Assembly: GCF_019038435.1 (NCBI RefSeq)
Contig: NZ_JAGPOX010000015.1
Span: 26,969-90,968 of the forward strand
Reading direction: 5' to 3'
Source: Nocardia alni
Lineage (GTDB): Bacteria; Actinomycetota; Actinomycetes; Mycobacteriales; Mycobacteriaceae
Length of the DNA stretch: 64,000 bases
Shown here: positions 33,609 through 42,594 of the stretch, piece by piece
Layout of the letters: each line of letters opens with the position of its first letter
Numbering within the stretch: the stretch's first letter is position 1
Made by a program: the position numbers and the translations under genes
Notes under the pieces: model-generated
What the model was told of the DNA's origin: nothing
The model's input: the letters and a program-made list of their open reading frames with translations, nothing else
The model's database searches: none

Positions 33609-35111
33609 CTAGGACGCCGGCACGGTGGTCGGCAGCAGCGTGGTCGCGAGTGTGGCGACCAGGGCGTCCAGTTCGGTCGCGTTGCCGGCGGCGCCGAAAA
33701 GGTATCGATCGGGCCGCACGATCACGGCCGCTGCTCCCAGACCGGTCACCCAGTCCCGGACCTCCCCGGAGAACTCGTCGAGGACATGGGTGCCGAGCGA
33801 CTCGAGCAGCGCCTTGGTCCGGTCGGTGGTCCCGGACAGGACCGCGGGATCTCCCACCACGGCGAAGCGGTAGCCCACGACGTCGTCGAGGAGCCGGCCG
33901 CTCGCTGTCCTCGGCTGGGCGCTCAGCGTTCCGGCGAGTTCGTTCGTATCGCCCCGGACACCTGGGCCCAGACGCGGGCGCAACGCCTCGGCCCGGAGCA
34001 CGGGCGGGTCTTCCTCCGACGCCACCAGGGCCTCGATCTTGTTCGCCAGCAGCGCGGACAGCGTCGTATACGCGTCCACATGCGGTCGGCGCTCGGTCTC
34101 GTAGGTGTCCAGCAGATCGATCGGCGAGTCGCCCCGAACCACCCGGCCGAGCTTCCACCCGAGATTCGTGGCGTCCCGGATGCCGGAACACATCCCCTGC
34201 CCCAGGTGGGGCGGCATGGTGTGGGCGGAATCCCCGGCGAGCAGGACCCGGCCGGCGCGCCACGGGCTGGCCGTGAGCGACCGCCACTCGTAGACGTCGC
34301 AGCGGAGCATCCGGTACTCGTCCGGGCTGAACCACGGCGACAGTACTTCGTAAGCCTTCTCGGTCCGGGCGAAGGCGGCCGAATCGTCGTCCGGGCGAAG
34401 CATCAGCTCGAACCGCAGGCGAGGCCCGGCGATCCGCGTGAACGTCAAGGGATTTCGGATCGCGCCCTGGATGAAGGCATCGCGGCCGGGGGGAAGATTG
34501 TCCTTGGTGACGAGCGGAATGATGTCGACGATCAGTGAGCGGTGGGTCGCCTGGTGATCGATCTGCGTGCTGCCCATGTACTCGCGCACCCCCGATCTGG
34601 CGCCGTCGCAGCCCACCACGAATGACGCCCTGATCCGGCGATCCTGGCGGGTGGCGATCTCGCGGAGGTTCACCAGTACGCGGTCGCGCGCGTCCTCCAG
34701 CCCCGTGACCTCCCAGCCGAAGTACGTGCCGGCCTCGGCGTAGTTGTGGGCGTGACCGCGCAACACGGCCTCGAAGTCGGGCTGGTGGAACATGTAGTCC
34801 GACTGCCACCCCTGCTCGGTGAGGCCCCGGTTCATAGCCATTTGCATCACGATGCGCCACTCGGAGTCGTAGTGGCGGTAGGTGCCCACCAGCGAGAAGG
34901 TCTTCTCCAGGTGCTGCACCCCCAGTGTCTGGAACGCCCTCATCGTCTCGTCGTCGACATGCGTCGCACGCGGACGGGCCATCGGCATCCGGCCGCGGTC
35001 GATGACGGCGATCCGGAGACCCTCCAGCTCGAGGAGACGACCGAGCGCTAGACCTGTTGTCCCGCAGCCAATTACGGCGACATCGACATCGCCGTCGACT
35101 GTGCTGTTCAT
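33609..35111 (-). CDS. FAD-dependent aromatic monooxygenase (MhpA-like)
   Basis: A 500-residue class A flavoprotein hydroxylase. The FAD Rossmann motif is VAVIGCGTTGLALGRLLELE; the DG motif is FVVGCDGARSGVREY; the GD motif is RVLLAGDSAHTMPPHLGQGM. The C-terminal 120 residues form the thioredoxin-like tail seen in MhpA/phenol hydroxylases. It hydroxylates a phenolic ring with NAD(P)H and O2, consistent with aromatic catabolism next to the demethylase. ATG 35111 has AGGAGAAGG upstream. Confidence 0.88.
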   Translation of the reverse strand: MNSTVDGDVDVAVIGCGTTGLALGRLLELEGLRIAVIDRGRMPMARPRATHVDDETMRAFQTLGVQHLEKTFSLVGTYRHYDSEWRIVMQMAMNRGLTEQGWQSDYMFHQPDFEAVLRGHAHNYAEAGTYFGWEVTGLEDARDRVLVNLREIATRQDRRIRASFVVGCDGARSGVREYMGSTQIDHQATHRSLIVDIIPLVTKDNLPPGRDAFIQGAIRNPLTFTRIAGPRLRFELMLRPDDDSAAFARTEKAYEVLSPWFSPDEYRMLRCDVYEWRSLTASPWRAGRVLLAGDSAHTMPPHLGQGMCSGIRDATNLGWKLGRVVRGDSPIDLLDTYETERRPHVDAYTTLSALLANKIEALVASEEDPPVLRAEALRPRLGPGVRGDTNELAGTLSAQPRTASGRLLDDVVGYRFAVVGDPAVLSGTTDRTKALLESLGTHVLDEFSGEVRDWVTGLGAAAVIVRPDRYLFGAAGNATELDALVATLATTLLPTTVPAS

Positions 35112-35124
35112 ATCGCCCTTCTCC

Positions 35125-35385
35125 TCAGCCGAGGCTGAACTTGTCGGTGAGCAGGCTGAAGTTGAGCTGGACGGTTCCCTCGTTTCTTATCCCCTGGAGG
35201 GTTATGGCTGGTTCGTAAACGGCGACATGGGATTTCAACGTCCGATTGGTGACCGCCTCCAGGACGGTGAGGCCGCCGGTTTCGGCCACGGTCACAAAGG
35301 GGGCCGAGACCCAGAGCGCTCCGTCATTCCACCGGGGACCTTCGCCCAGGGTTAGTCCGGCGCTGTACAGGGTGATGCCTCCACC
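35125..35385 (-). pseudogene. SMP-30-like relic in frame after the GrdB-like stop
   Basis: Eighty-six sense codons continue in the same frame directly after the TGA of the GrdB-like gene and end at TGA 35125-35127. The beginning, GLTLGEGPRWNDGALWVS, is the N-terminal signature of SMP-30/gluconolactonase proteins. The rest (SHVAVYEPAITLQGIRNEG and on to NFSLLTDKFSLG) does not continue that fold and may come from another gene. No start codon with a binding site is visible. Best read as a deletion fusion of two decayed genes. Confidence 0.45.
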
Positions 35386-36315
35386 TCAGCAGGCACACCG
35401 GATGGCGAACTCACGCTCGTTCCCACCACCCAAGACCTGCTTGTGGGCCTTCGCATTCGCCAAGGCGGCGCCGCGGATCGCGTTGTCGGTGCGGTAGAGG
35501 TCCGCGACGAGGTCTTCCCAGTCCCGGTTGCCGTCCGCGGCCCACTGGAACGGCAGCCGCTTCAGCGCCCAGTCCGGTCCGGCCTGCTCGGCGTGTTGCA
35601 GTGCGGCCGTGACGATCTCGCGTTGCTGGGCTCTTTCTCGCGGCCGGCCGGCCGGACAGCCCAGCGGGAAGTCGAGGAAGGAGGCGCGCGGCGGCTTCAG
35701 GTGGGTTGCCTGCTTGTAGAGGGTGGTGATGCTGGCGGTCGGGACTCCCCGTCGTTCGATCGCGCGGGCCAGGACCCCGAAGGCCACGTGGCACTGCGGG
35801 CAGAACGGCACGGTCAGCACCAGGTCGGCGCCCATGGCGGTGAATTCCTCGGCGATCCGGGGAGCCACCTCGGTCGCCAGCTCGTCGAACTGGCTGATCG
35901 AGCCGACCATCGACACGGCGTTGTCCGCGTACCGGCCGATCACGCCGTCGCGTTCCAGGTCGAGCATGGTGTCCCTGGGGTAGGCCACGTTGGGGTCGGC
36001 GAGGGCGAAGGCGCGGATCGGCGTCATGTGCGCGATCAGCACGTCGTCCAGTTCGCGCTCCCTGGGCAGCAGCCGGTACGACAGATCGCTGTGCTGCCCG
36101 AGTCGCGGCTGGTCCGGGAAGTAGGCGCCGCAGGAGACGAGCAGCCCGATCGTGGCCTCACGCAACGGAACCCGCAGCGGTGTCAGTTCGGGGGCATCGA
36201 AATCCGGCAGCGGCTCGGGCTCTATACCCAGCACGTTCTTGAGCAGCTTGTCCGGGTCGAACACCGGGAAGCCGGGGCTTTCGAGGCCGGAAGCGATCTG
36301 ATCGACATCTGTCAT
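35386..36315 (-). CDS. GrdB/PrdB-like reductase family protein (Cys form)
   Basis: A 309-residue protein of the glycine/sarcosine/betaine reductase B (and D-proline reductase PrdB) family. Typical blocks are IGLLVSCGAYFPDQPRLGQ, FALADPNVAYPRDTMLDLE and ADLVLTVPFCPQCHVAFGVL. Where clostridial enzymes carry selenocysteine, this protein has Cys residues (CPQC). Function in aerobic actinobacteria is unknown. The ATG follows CGAGGAGAGAACC. The 5' leader and first 20 residues resemble the AraC gene 3 kb away. It heads the gene row that includes the FAD monooxygenase. Confidence 0.72.
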   Translation of the reverse strand: MTDVDQIASGLESPGFPVFDPDKLLKNVLGIEPEPLPDFDAPELTPLRVPLREATIGLLVSCGAYFPDQPRLGQHSDLSYRLLPRERELDDVLIAHMTPIRAFALADPNVAYPRDTMLDLERDGVIGRYADNAVSMVGSISQFDELATEVAPRIAEEFTAMGADLVLTVPFCPQCHVAFGVLARAIERRGVPTASITTLYKQATHLKPPRASFLDFPLGCPAGRPRERAQQREIVTAALQHAEQAGPDWALKRLPFQWAADGNRDWEDLVADLYRTDNAIRGAALANAKAHKQVLGGGNEREFAIRCAC

Positions 36316-36357
36316 GGTTCTCTCCTCGGAAAGAAAGCGGCCGAATATGATCGAACT

Positions 36358-36457
36358 TTATTAGCCGTGCCACCTCCCACCGAGCCGTTGGCCGAAGGCG
36401 CAGGTGTCAGTTGGCGAACCGCGGTCCCGGCCTTGGACCGCGGTGTCGCGGCGGCCC
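36358..36457. repeat. Duplicated segment, copy B, with AraC 3' relic
   Basis: Matches copy A (31931-32030) at 79 of 100 bases. The part homologous to the AraC gene end reads RAAATPRSKAGTAVR against RPATTLRSGDATTVR, but the stop codon has become CAA. So a whole AraC gene once stood here and only its tail is left. The rest of the gap 36316-36527 shows no gene. Confidence 0.7.
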
Positions 36458-36527
36458 GGGACTCAACTCGGCTGCACTGATCTCGGCTGGCTGGTTGCGG
36501 GGATGTCGGTGGCCACTGCTTCGGGCG

Positions 36528-37538
36528 CTACGGTTGAGGTTCCCGAAAGACTTGTCGCGGTGTCTTGTCCGGGCGTAGCCCGCGCCAGACAGGGTGCCGC
36601 AGTCTGCCGTCGCTGGTCCATTCGGTGAACGACACCTCGCCGACCAGGCGGGGTTCGACCCAGATGGCGTCGGGAACGTCGGCCTCGACGGTCGGTGTTC
36701 TGCGTTGCAGCGGTTCGAGTTTCGCCTTCAGGTCATCGAGCGCCGCTCGAGTGAACCCGGTGCCGACGTTGCCGATATAGATCAATTGTCCGGTGTCGTC
36801 GTGGATTCCCATGAGCAACGAGCCGATGTGTCCGGTCCGGCGTCCGGCGCCCGGCCGCCAACCGGTGATCACGATTTCCTGCTCGTGGACGTTCTTCACC
36901 TTGGTCCACAACGGGCTGCGTCGCCCGGGGAGGTAGGGGCTGTCGAGTCGCTTACACACAATCCCTTCGAGCCCAAGGCGTTTGGATTCTGCGAGCACCT
37001 CGGCGCCGGGCCCGTGCAGCCGGGGTGGTACCTGCCAGTGCGGCCCCTGCAGGTCGAGTTGTTCGAGCAATTCTCGCCGCTGTCGATACGGCAGGTCGAT
37101 CAGGGACCGGGTGCCCACATGAATGAGGTCGAACACGAGGTATGTCGCGGGCGCCGTGCCCGCGAGTTCCCGGATCGTGGCGGGATGGCGTTGATGCATC
37201 CGTGGTTGCAGAGCCTCGAACGATGTGCGGCCCTGACGGTCGAACACGACTATCTCGCCGTCCACCACGAAGGGCGGCGAGGCAGGAGCCGGTCCGGCCA
37301 GCTCGGGCCAGGCGGCGGTGATCGTGTTGCCGTTGCGCGAGACCAAACGCAGCTCGTCCTCGACGTATCCCAGGGCGCGGATGCCGTCGAATTTCACCTC
37401 GTAACTCCAGCGCTCGTCGTCGCTGGGCAGTTGCCCGGCCATCGCCAGCATGGCCGCATACCGCGGCAACGCGCTCACACTCGCCTCGACACCACGACCA
37501 GCCCTCTCTGATGATCCTGGATGCTGTCGGATACTCAC
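36528..37538 (-). CDS. ATP-dependent DNA ligase (LigC/LigD ligase-domain type)
   Basis: A 336-residue stand-alone ligase. The adenylated Lys is in SYEVKFDGIRALGYVE (motif I); motif III is VVDGEIVVFD, motif IV GLEGIVCKRLDSPY and motif V LWTKVKN; an OB fold follows with GHIGSLLMGIHD. No polymerase or nuclease domain is attached, as in mycobacterial LigC. It would seal nicks in repair with ATP. ATG 37538 is used; GTG about 17 codons on would also be possible. A 10-bp palindrome (ACCGATCGGT) lies just upstream at 37549-37558. Confidence 0.9.
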   Translation of the reverse strand: MSIRQHPGSSERAGRGVEASVSALPRYAAMLAMAGQLPSDDERWSYEVKFDGIRALGYVEDELRLVSRNGNTITAAWPELAGPAPASPPFVVDGEIVVFDRQGRTSFEALQPRMHQRHPATIRELAGTAPATYLVFDLIHVGTRSLIDLPYRQRRELLEQLDLQGPHWQVPPRLHGPGAEVLAESKRLGLEGIVCKRLDSPYLPGRRSPLWTKVKNVHEQEIVITGWRPGAGRRTGHIGSLLMGIHDDTGQLIYIGNVGTGFTRAALDDLKAKLEPLQRRTPTVEADVPDAIWVEPRLVGEVSFTEWTSDGRLRHPVWRGLRPDKTPRQVFREPQP

Positions 37539-37717
37539 GGCAATGATACCGATCGGTCTTATTGTCGGCGTGAGTCGGTCGTGGGCGTAATGGGTAATAT
37601 TCAGCTACCAGTCGGTTGCGGTGCGGAACATCAGCTCTTAGTCATGAGATACGGTAGATTCGTTCAACTTCTGAGGCGGGAGAATGCTATGGGCAACTCT
37701 TGAGCGTTGTAGGCGTC

Positions 37718-38635
37718 ATGCGGAAGAACATGGTTCGTCTCGCCGGAGGCGAGGGTTCGATGGGGTCCGTGGACTTCTTCCCGGAAGAGCGTCCTGTGCG
37801 TCGGGTCGTGGTGGAGCCGTTCTGGATTGATACGCATCCGGTGACGAACACGGCTTTCCGCCGGTTCGTGCGAGAGACCGGCTATGTGACGGTGGCCGAG
37901 CGTGAACTCGATCCCGCCGATTTTCCTGGCGCCCGTGCCGCGGATCTGGTTCCCGGTGGACTGGTGTTCCGGCGTTGTGATCGGCCGGTGCCGTTGGATG
38001 ACTGGCGGAGGTGGTGGGGATATACGCCGGGGGCGAATTGGCGTCATCCGGTGGGGCCCGACAGCGATTTGACCGGCCGCGACCAGCACCCGGTGACACA
38101 GGTCGCCTACGACGATGCCGCGGCATACGCCGCCTGGGCGGGCAAGCTGCTGCCGAGCGAGGCGCAATGGGAATTCGCCGCGCGCGGGGGCCTGGATCGA
38201 GCGACCTTCAGTTGGGGTGAGGAATTCGCGCCCCGGGGCCGGCGCATGGCCAACACCTGGCTGGGGCGGTTCCCGTGGGAGTTCCTGCCCGGGCGAGGTC
38301 AAACCGACCAGCCGGGAACCACGAAGGTCGGGACCTACCCACCCAACGGTTACGGATTGTTCGACATGACCGGCAACGTGTGGGAGTGGACCGTGGACCA
38401 CTTCGGGCCCCGCCCGGAGGCGGGATCATGTTGCGCACCGCATGCCACACAGGGCGACACCGATCGCACCCCACCGCCCGAGGCCGGCCAGGGGCATCCG
38501 CGGCGGGTGATCAAGGGCGGTTCCTACTTGTGCGCCCCGAATTACTGCCTCCGCTATCGACCGCCCGCGCGTCAAGGCCAGTCCGAGGACACGGCCACCT
38601 GCCACCTCGGATTTCGCTGCGTCCTACCCGACTGA
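37718..38635 (+). CDS. Formylglycine-generating enzyme (SUMF1 family)
   Basis: An approximately 305-residue FGE. Family blocks are GGEGSMGSVDFFPEERPVRR, EPFWIDTHPVTNTAFRRFV, KLLPSEAQWEFAARGG and GNVWEWTVD. The active-site copper-binding Cys pair is in GGSYLCAPNYCLRYR (Cys272 and Cys277, same spacing as human C336/C341). It converts the Cys of CxPxR sulfatases to formylglycine. Its substrate gene follows after 34 bases. Start uncertain: ATG 37718 or 37730; TTG 37700 is also open. Confidence 0.93.
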   Translation: MRKNMVRLAGGEGSMGSVDFFPEERPVRRVVVEPFWIDTHPVTNTAFRRFVRETGYVTVAERELDPADFPGARAADLVPGGLVFRRCDRPVPLDDWRRWWGYTPGANWRHPVGPDSDLTGRDQHPVTQVAYDDAAAYAAWAGKLLPSEAQWEFAARGGLDRATFSWGEEFAPRGRRMANTWLGRFPWEFLPGRGQTDQPGTTKVGTYPPNGYGLFDMTGNVWEWTVDHFGPRPEAGSCCAPHATQGDTDRTPPPEAGQGHPRRVIKGGSYLCAPNYCLRYRPPARQGQSEDTATCHLGFRCVLPD

Positions 38636-38669
38636 ACACCACCAATCGACCAGGTGTGAGGAGTTCGCG

Positions 38670-41009
38670 ATGACCGCAGAATTCGCCGGGGAGATCGCTC
38701 ACGACGTCCGGGATTCGGTGCCGGACTGGGCCCCGTACGTCGAACCGGCCGCCCCGGACGGGGCGCCGAATGTGCTCTATATCGTGTGGGACGACATGGG
38801 CTACGGGGCCTGGGACGTATTCGGCGGCCTGATCGAGATGCCGAACATGCGCCGCCTGGCCGATTCCGGGGTGAAGTTCTCGCAGTTCCACACCACCGCG
38901 TTGTGCTCGCCGACGCGCTCATGCCTGCTGACCGGGCGCAGTGCGGGCACGAACGGAATGACGGTGGTGGGCGAATTCGCCGACGGATTCCCGAACTCCT
39001 CATGCCTGATCCCGCCGGAGAACGGATTCATCTCCGAGGTGCTGCGCGAGCGCGGCTACAACACGATGGCGATCGGGAAATGGCATCTGTCCCCGGCCAC
39101 CGAGATGTCGATGGGCGCCTCCAAACGAACCTGGCCGCTAGCCCGTGGATTCGACCGCTTCTACGGATTCCTGGGCGGGCTGACCGACCAGTGGTATCCG
39201 GACCTCTGGTACGACAACCACCAGGTCGACGCGACCGCCACTCCTGCCGAGGGCTATCACTTGTCCAAGGATCTCGCCGACAAGGCGATCGAGTTCCTGG
39301 CCGACTCCAGCGCCACCGCGCCGGGCAAGCCGTGGATGATGTACTTCTGCCCCGGCGCCTGCCACGCACCGCACCACGTATTCCGCGAATGGGCCGACAA
39401 GTACCGCGGACGATTCGATCAAGGGTACGAGCACTATCGGCAGACGGTACTGGCTCGGCAGAAGGAACTCGGCCTGGTCCCGGACTCGCTCGAGCTGCCC
39501 GTGATCAACCCGCTGGCCGACGAGACCGGCGCGGACGGCACCCCGTGGCCGATCTCCGACATCGTCAAACCCTGGGACGAGCTGACCGACGACGAACGAG
39601 CGCTGTTCATCCGGCAGGCCGAGGTGTACGCCGGATTCGCCTCCTACACCGACGCGCAGGTCGGCAGGCTGCTGGACTACCTCGAGCACACCGGCCAGCT
39701 GGACAACACCCTGATCGTGGCGATCTCGGACAACGGCTGCTCGGCCGAGGGCGGACAGGAAGGCTCTGTCAATGAGAACCGTTGGTACAACGGAGTTTCC
39801 GAGAACATCCAGGAAAACCTGAAGGTACTGGACGAACTCGGCACCGAGACCACCCATCCGCACTTCTCCAACGGCTGGGCGATGGCCTTCAACACCCCGT
39901 TCAAGATGTACAAGATCAATGCTGCCTGGGAGGGCGGCACCGCCGACCCGATGATCATGTCCTGGCCGCGCGGACTGAGGGCACGCGGTGAAGTCCGCCA
40001 CCAGTACCTGCATGCCATGGACGTGGTGCCGACCATCTACGACCTGCTCGGCATCACCCCGCCCGACACCGTGCGATCGGTGCGGCAAACGCCGCTCGAG
40101 GGCGTCAGCATGGCCGGTATCCTGCACGACCCGCAGGCGAGCTCGCCCAAGCACAGCCAGTTCTATTCGATCTTCGGAACCCGCGCGATCTGGCGAGACG
40201 GCTGGCACGCCAACGTGATTCATCCGCCGGCCCCCAGCGGCTGGTCTCATTTCGATCAGGACAAGTGGTGCCTGTACCACCTCGAACAGGATCGCAACCA
40301 GCTGCGCGACCTCGCGCAGGACGAACCCGGGCTACTCGCCGAGCTGCGACAGCTCTGGGAGTCCGAAGCCGAGAAATACCACGGATACCCGCTGGACGAC
40401 CGGACCGCGGCCGACCTGGCCCAGCTCGATCAACCCAGTGTCGCGGGCAAAGCCGGACGGATGGAACTGTTCCCCGGCGCCTCCGAGGTGCCCGAACGGT
40501 CCTTCCCGATCGTCGGGCGCTCGTTCTCGGTCACCGCCTCGCTCACGATCACCGACCCGCGGCCCAACGGCGTGATCTTCGCCGGCGGCGGACGCTTCGG
40601 CGGTCATTCGCTGTATCTGATCGACGGTGTGCTGCACTACGTCTACAACTGGCTCGGCGCGATGGAGCAGAAGCTCACGGCCCCAACGCCTTTGCCGAGC
40701 GGCGCGGTGATCGTCGGGATGGAGTTCCACAAGGAGGGCATCGACGGCCCCTCACCCACCGGCACCGCAAGCCTGCACATCGATCGTGACATCGTGGCTA
40801 CCGCCAAAATCAAAGTCCAGCCCGGATACTTCTCCCTGACCGGAGAGGGCTCCAACATCGGTCGCGACCGCGGCCAAGCCGTCAGCGCCGACTACTCGAC
40901 CCAGTTCCCGCTCACCGGCGCCACGATCGGCAGCGTCGTGGTCACCGCGGGCGACGACGTATCCCTGGACTACGAACGCGAACTGGCGGCCATGTACCAA
41001 CGAGACTGA
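38670..41009 (+). CDS. Arylsulfatase (type I, formylglycine-dependent)
   Basis: A 779-residue sulfatase of the long AtsA-like form. Metal-binding Asp residues are in NVLYIVWDDMGYGAW; the modification motif is LCSPTRSCLLTGR with Cys79; IGKWHLSP and ISDNGCSAEGG supply other active-site residues. The C-terminal 180 residues are a beta-rich domain. No signal peptide, so it is cytoplasmic, in agreement with co-expression with the cytosolic FGE. ATG has GAGGAG seven bases upstream. It releases sulfate from a sulfate ester for sulfur supply or substrate catabolism. Confidence 0.94.
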   Translation: MTAEFAGEIAHDVRDSVPDWAPYVEPAAPDGAPNVLYIVWDDMGYGAWDVFGGLIEMPNMRRLADSGVKFSQFHTTALCSPTRSCLLTGRSAGTNGMTVVGEFADGFPNSSCLIPPENGFISEVLRERGYNTMAIGKWHLSPATEMSMGASKRTWPLARGFDRFYGFLGGLTDQWYPDLWYDNHQVDATATPAEGYHLSKDLADKAIEFLADSSATAPGKPWMMYFCPGACHAPHHVFREWADKYRGRFDQGYEHYRQTVLARQKELGLVPDSLELPVINPLADETGADGTPWPISDIVKPWDELTDDERALFIRQAEVYAGFASYTDAQVGRLLDYLEHTGQLDNTLIVAISDNGCSAEGGQEGSVNENRWYNGVSENIQENLKVLDELGTETTHPHFSNGWAMAFNTPFKMYKINAAWEGGTADPMIMSWPRGLRARGEVRHQYLHAMDVVPTIYDLLGITPPDTVRSVRQTPLEGVSMAGILHDPQASSPKHSQFYSIFGTRAIWRDGWHANVIHPPAPSGWSHFDQDKWCLYHLEQDRNQLRDLAQDEPGLLAELRQLWESEAEKYHGYPLDDRTAADLAQLDQPSVAGKAGRMELFPGASEVPERSFPIVGRSFSVTASLTITDPRPNGVIFAGGGRFGGHSLYLIDGVLHYVYNWLGAMEQKLTAPTPLPSGAVIVGMEFHKEGIDGPSPTGTASLHIDRDIVATAKIKVQPGYFSLTGEGSNIGRDRGQAVSADYSTQFPLTGATIGSVVVTAGDDVSLDYERELAAMYQRD

Positions 41010-41085
41010 TCTCGAACTGCAACGTTCGGAGATTTGTCTTGCCCGGCAATGCAATTGGTTCGATCGGCTACCGGACTATCGGTTT

Positions 41086-42594
41086 CTATTGCACGGGAAC
41101 GAAATCGGGCATTGTGAAGGTCTTGTTGTCGAATTCGGCGGTGGGACCGTAGAAGCGGATCGCGGGCAGAGGTCGCTTGCCCGCGGTCGGGATCCAGTTC
41201 GATTCCATGCCCGCCGGTGCGGTCGGACCGACATAGAGGGTGACCGAGCCGTTGGGGTTCGTGTGCATCTTGTCCAAGTCGTAGCTGGACAGGGTGGTGC
41301 GGGCGGGGTCGGCGTAGATGAATCCGAAGGTGGCGCGGTCGTAGACGGTCAATGCCCAGAACTGCTCGACCGGCATCCGTGCGGGGATGTTCACCTTGTA
41401 GGTTTTGCCCGCTTGCAAGGGTTTTCCCTCGGAGTCGGCCATCGCCATCATGTACTGCGTGGCCGGGTTGTCGGTGAGGACCTTGGGGACGTAGGTGCAC
41501 CACATGAATTGCGCGGCCCGGCCGAGGATGTCGATCTTGTCGTCGTATTCGTAGTCGAAGGTGTGCTTGTCGTCGGCCATCATCAGCGAGGCGTAGTGGC
41601 GGTCGGGCCAGTAGAACCGTTCCGCGGGCAGGTGATCGAAGTAGTTCTGCAGGTAGTACCAGACATCGATGGCGGCTTGGCGCATGGCTCGTTCGGCGGT
41701 GTCGTCGGGATGAAACGGCCGGCCCCGCACGATGCCCAGGGATTCCAGGGCGCCGATCATCTGTTTGTCGATCGGCCTGACCGGTTCGGCGCCGACGATG
41801 TCGTTCAGGTCGTAGAAGAAGCGTTCGTCGTAGAACGGGAGCGTGGGGTACCGGTCCCCGACCGGGTCGACGAAGTTCTGCGGCGGTGGGGTCGCGGCCT
41901 GACTCAGCGGATACATGCGCAGCCGGTGCGAGTAGTCGAATGCGTCCTTCTGCGTCTTACCGGGCGCGACGATCGACCGGAATGCCAGGGCGACACGGTA
42001 ATTTGGCGATGAGATATGCAGGTGACCTGCGGGAATCTCGCCGGTGTAGCCCGGTGGCGTGAACAAGTACTTGCCGCCCTTACCCTGGTCCACACCCTTC
42101 GCGCCGACATCGGCGATGGTGGACTGCCAGGCATCGACGACCTGTCCGTACAGTTGCCCGTCGGGTCCGGCCGGGGGGACTTCCAGCACCACCGGGCCTT
42201 GCCGCAGGTCGGTGTACGCCGCGATATAGGGGGTGGAGCTGTTGGGTGTGATCGCCTCCAATCCTGGGCCCGCGGTGGTGGAGTAGGCGATGATGTCGTT
42301 GTCCCGCATGTGCAGGTCCTCGAACGCCGCGCCGCGCAGCCGGTAGATCGCGACGGCGGGCATCGCCCACAACACCGCCTCGAACGCCCGCTGATACTTC
42401 ACCTGATAATCGAAATCGGCCTGCGACGCCTGCGCACCGTGCGGTGGCTGACCGCCCAGTGGCTCGCCGGTCGGATGGCCGAGCGGGTGATACGGCGAGG
42501 GTTCGTCCTGCTCGGGCTGATCCTTGTACGCACGCACAATGCCTGCCTCTCTCGCCGGGACATCGAGATAGTCACGTACCGCACCCGTCGACAT
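41086..42594 (-). CDS. DUF1254/DUF1214 domain protein
   Basis: A 502-residue protein. The DUF1254 part (YQRAFEAVLWAMPAVAIYRL, NDIIAYSTTAGPGLEAITPN, SSTPYIAAYTDLRQGPVVLE) is followed by DUF1214 (KTYKVNIPARMPVEQFWALT, VYDRATFGFIYADPARTTLS, then WIPTAGKRPLPAIRFYGP). Such proteins are widespread; their biochemical role is not settled. No signal peptide here although many relatives are exported. ATG 42594 is chosen because upstream codons have poor coding quality. It converges with the sulfatase. Confidence 0.83.
   Translation of the reverse strand: MSTGAVRDYLDVPAREAGIVRAYKDQPEQDEPSPYHPLGHPTGEPLGGQPPHGAQASQADFDYQVKYQRAFEAVLWAMPAVAIYRLRGAAFEDLHMRDNDIIAYSTTAGPGLEAITPNSSTPYIAAYTDLRQGPVVLEVPPAGPDGQLYGQVVDAWQSTIADVGAKGVDQGKGGKYLFTPPGYTGEIPAGHLHISSPNYRVALAFRSIVAPGKTQKDAFDYSHRLRMYPLSQAATPPPQNFVDPVGDRYPTLPFYDERFFYDLNDIVGAEPVRPIDKQMIGALESLGIVRGRPFHPDDTAERAMRQAAIDVWYYLQNYFDHLPAERFYWPDRHYASLMMADDKHTFDYEYDDKIDILGRAAQFMWCTYVPKVLTDNPATQYMMAMADSEGKPLQAGKTYKVNIPARMPVEQFWALTVYDRATFGFIYADPARTTLSSYDLDKMHTNPNGSVTLYVGPTAPAGMESNWIPTAGKRPLPAIRFYGPTAEFDNKTFTMPDFVPVQ

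Noticed and set aside
35386..35388. UGA of the GrdB-like gene as a selenocysteine codon
   Set aside because: The family's redox positions are already Cys in this protein, the extension does not continue the GrdB fold, and no Sec machinery is visible here; kept only as a question in the findings.
37549..37558. ACCGATCGGT palindrome upstream of the DNA ligase as an operator
   Set aside because: Ten bases of GC-balanced palindrome occur by chance often enough; no regulator nearby and no longer symmetry.
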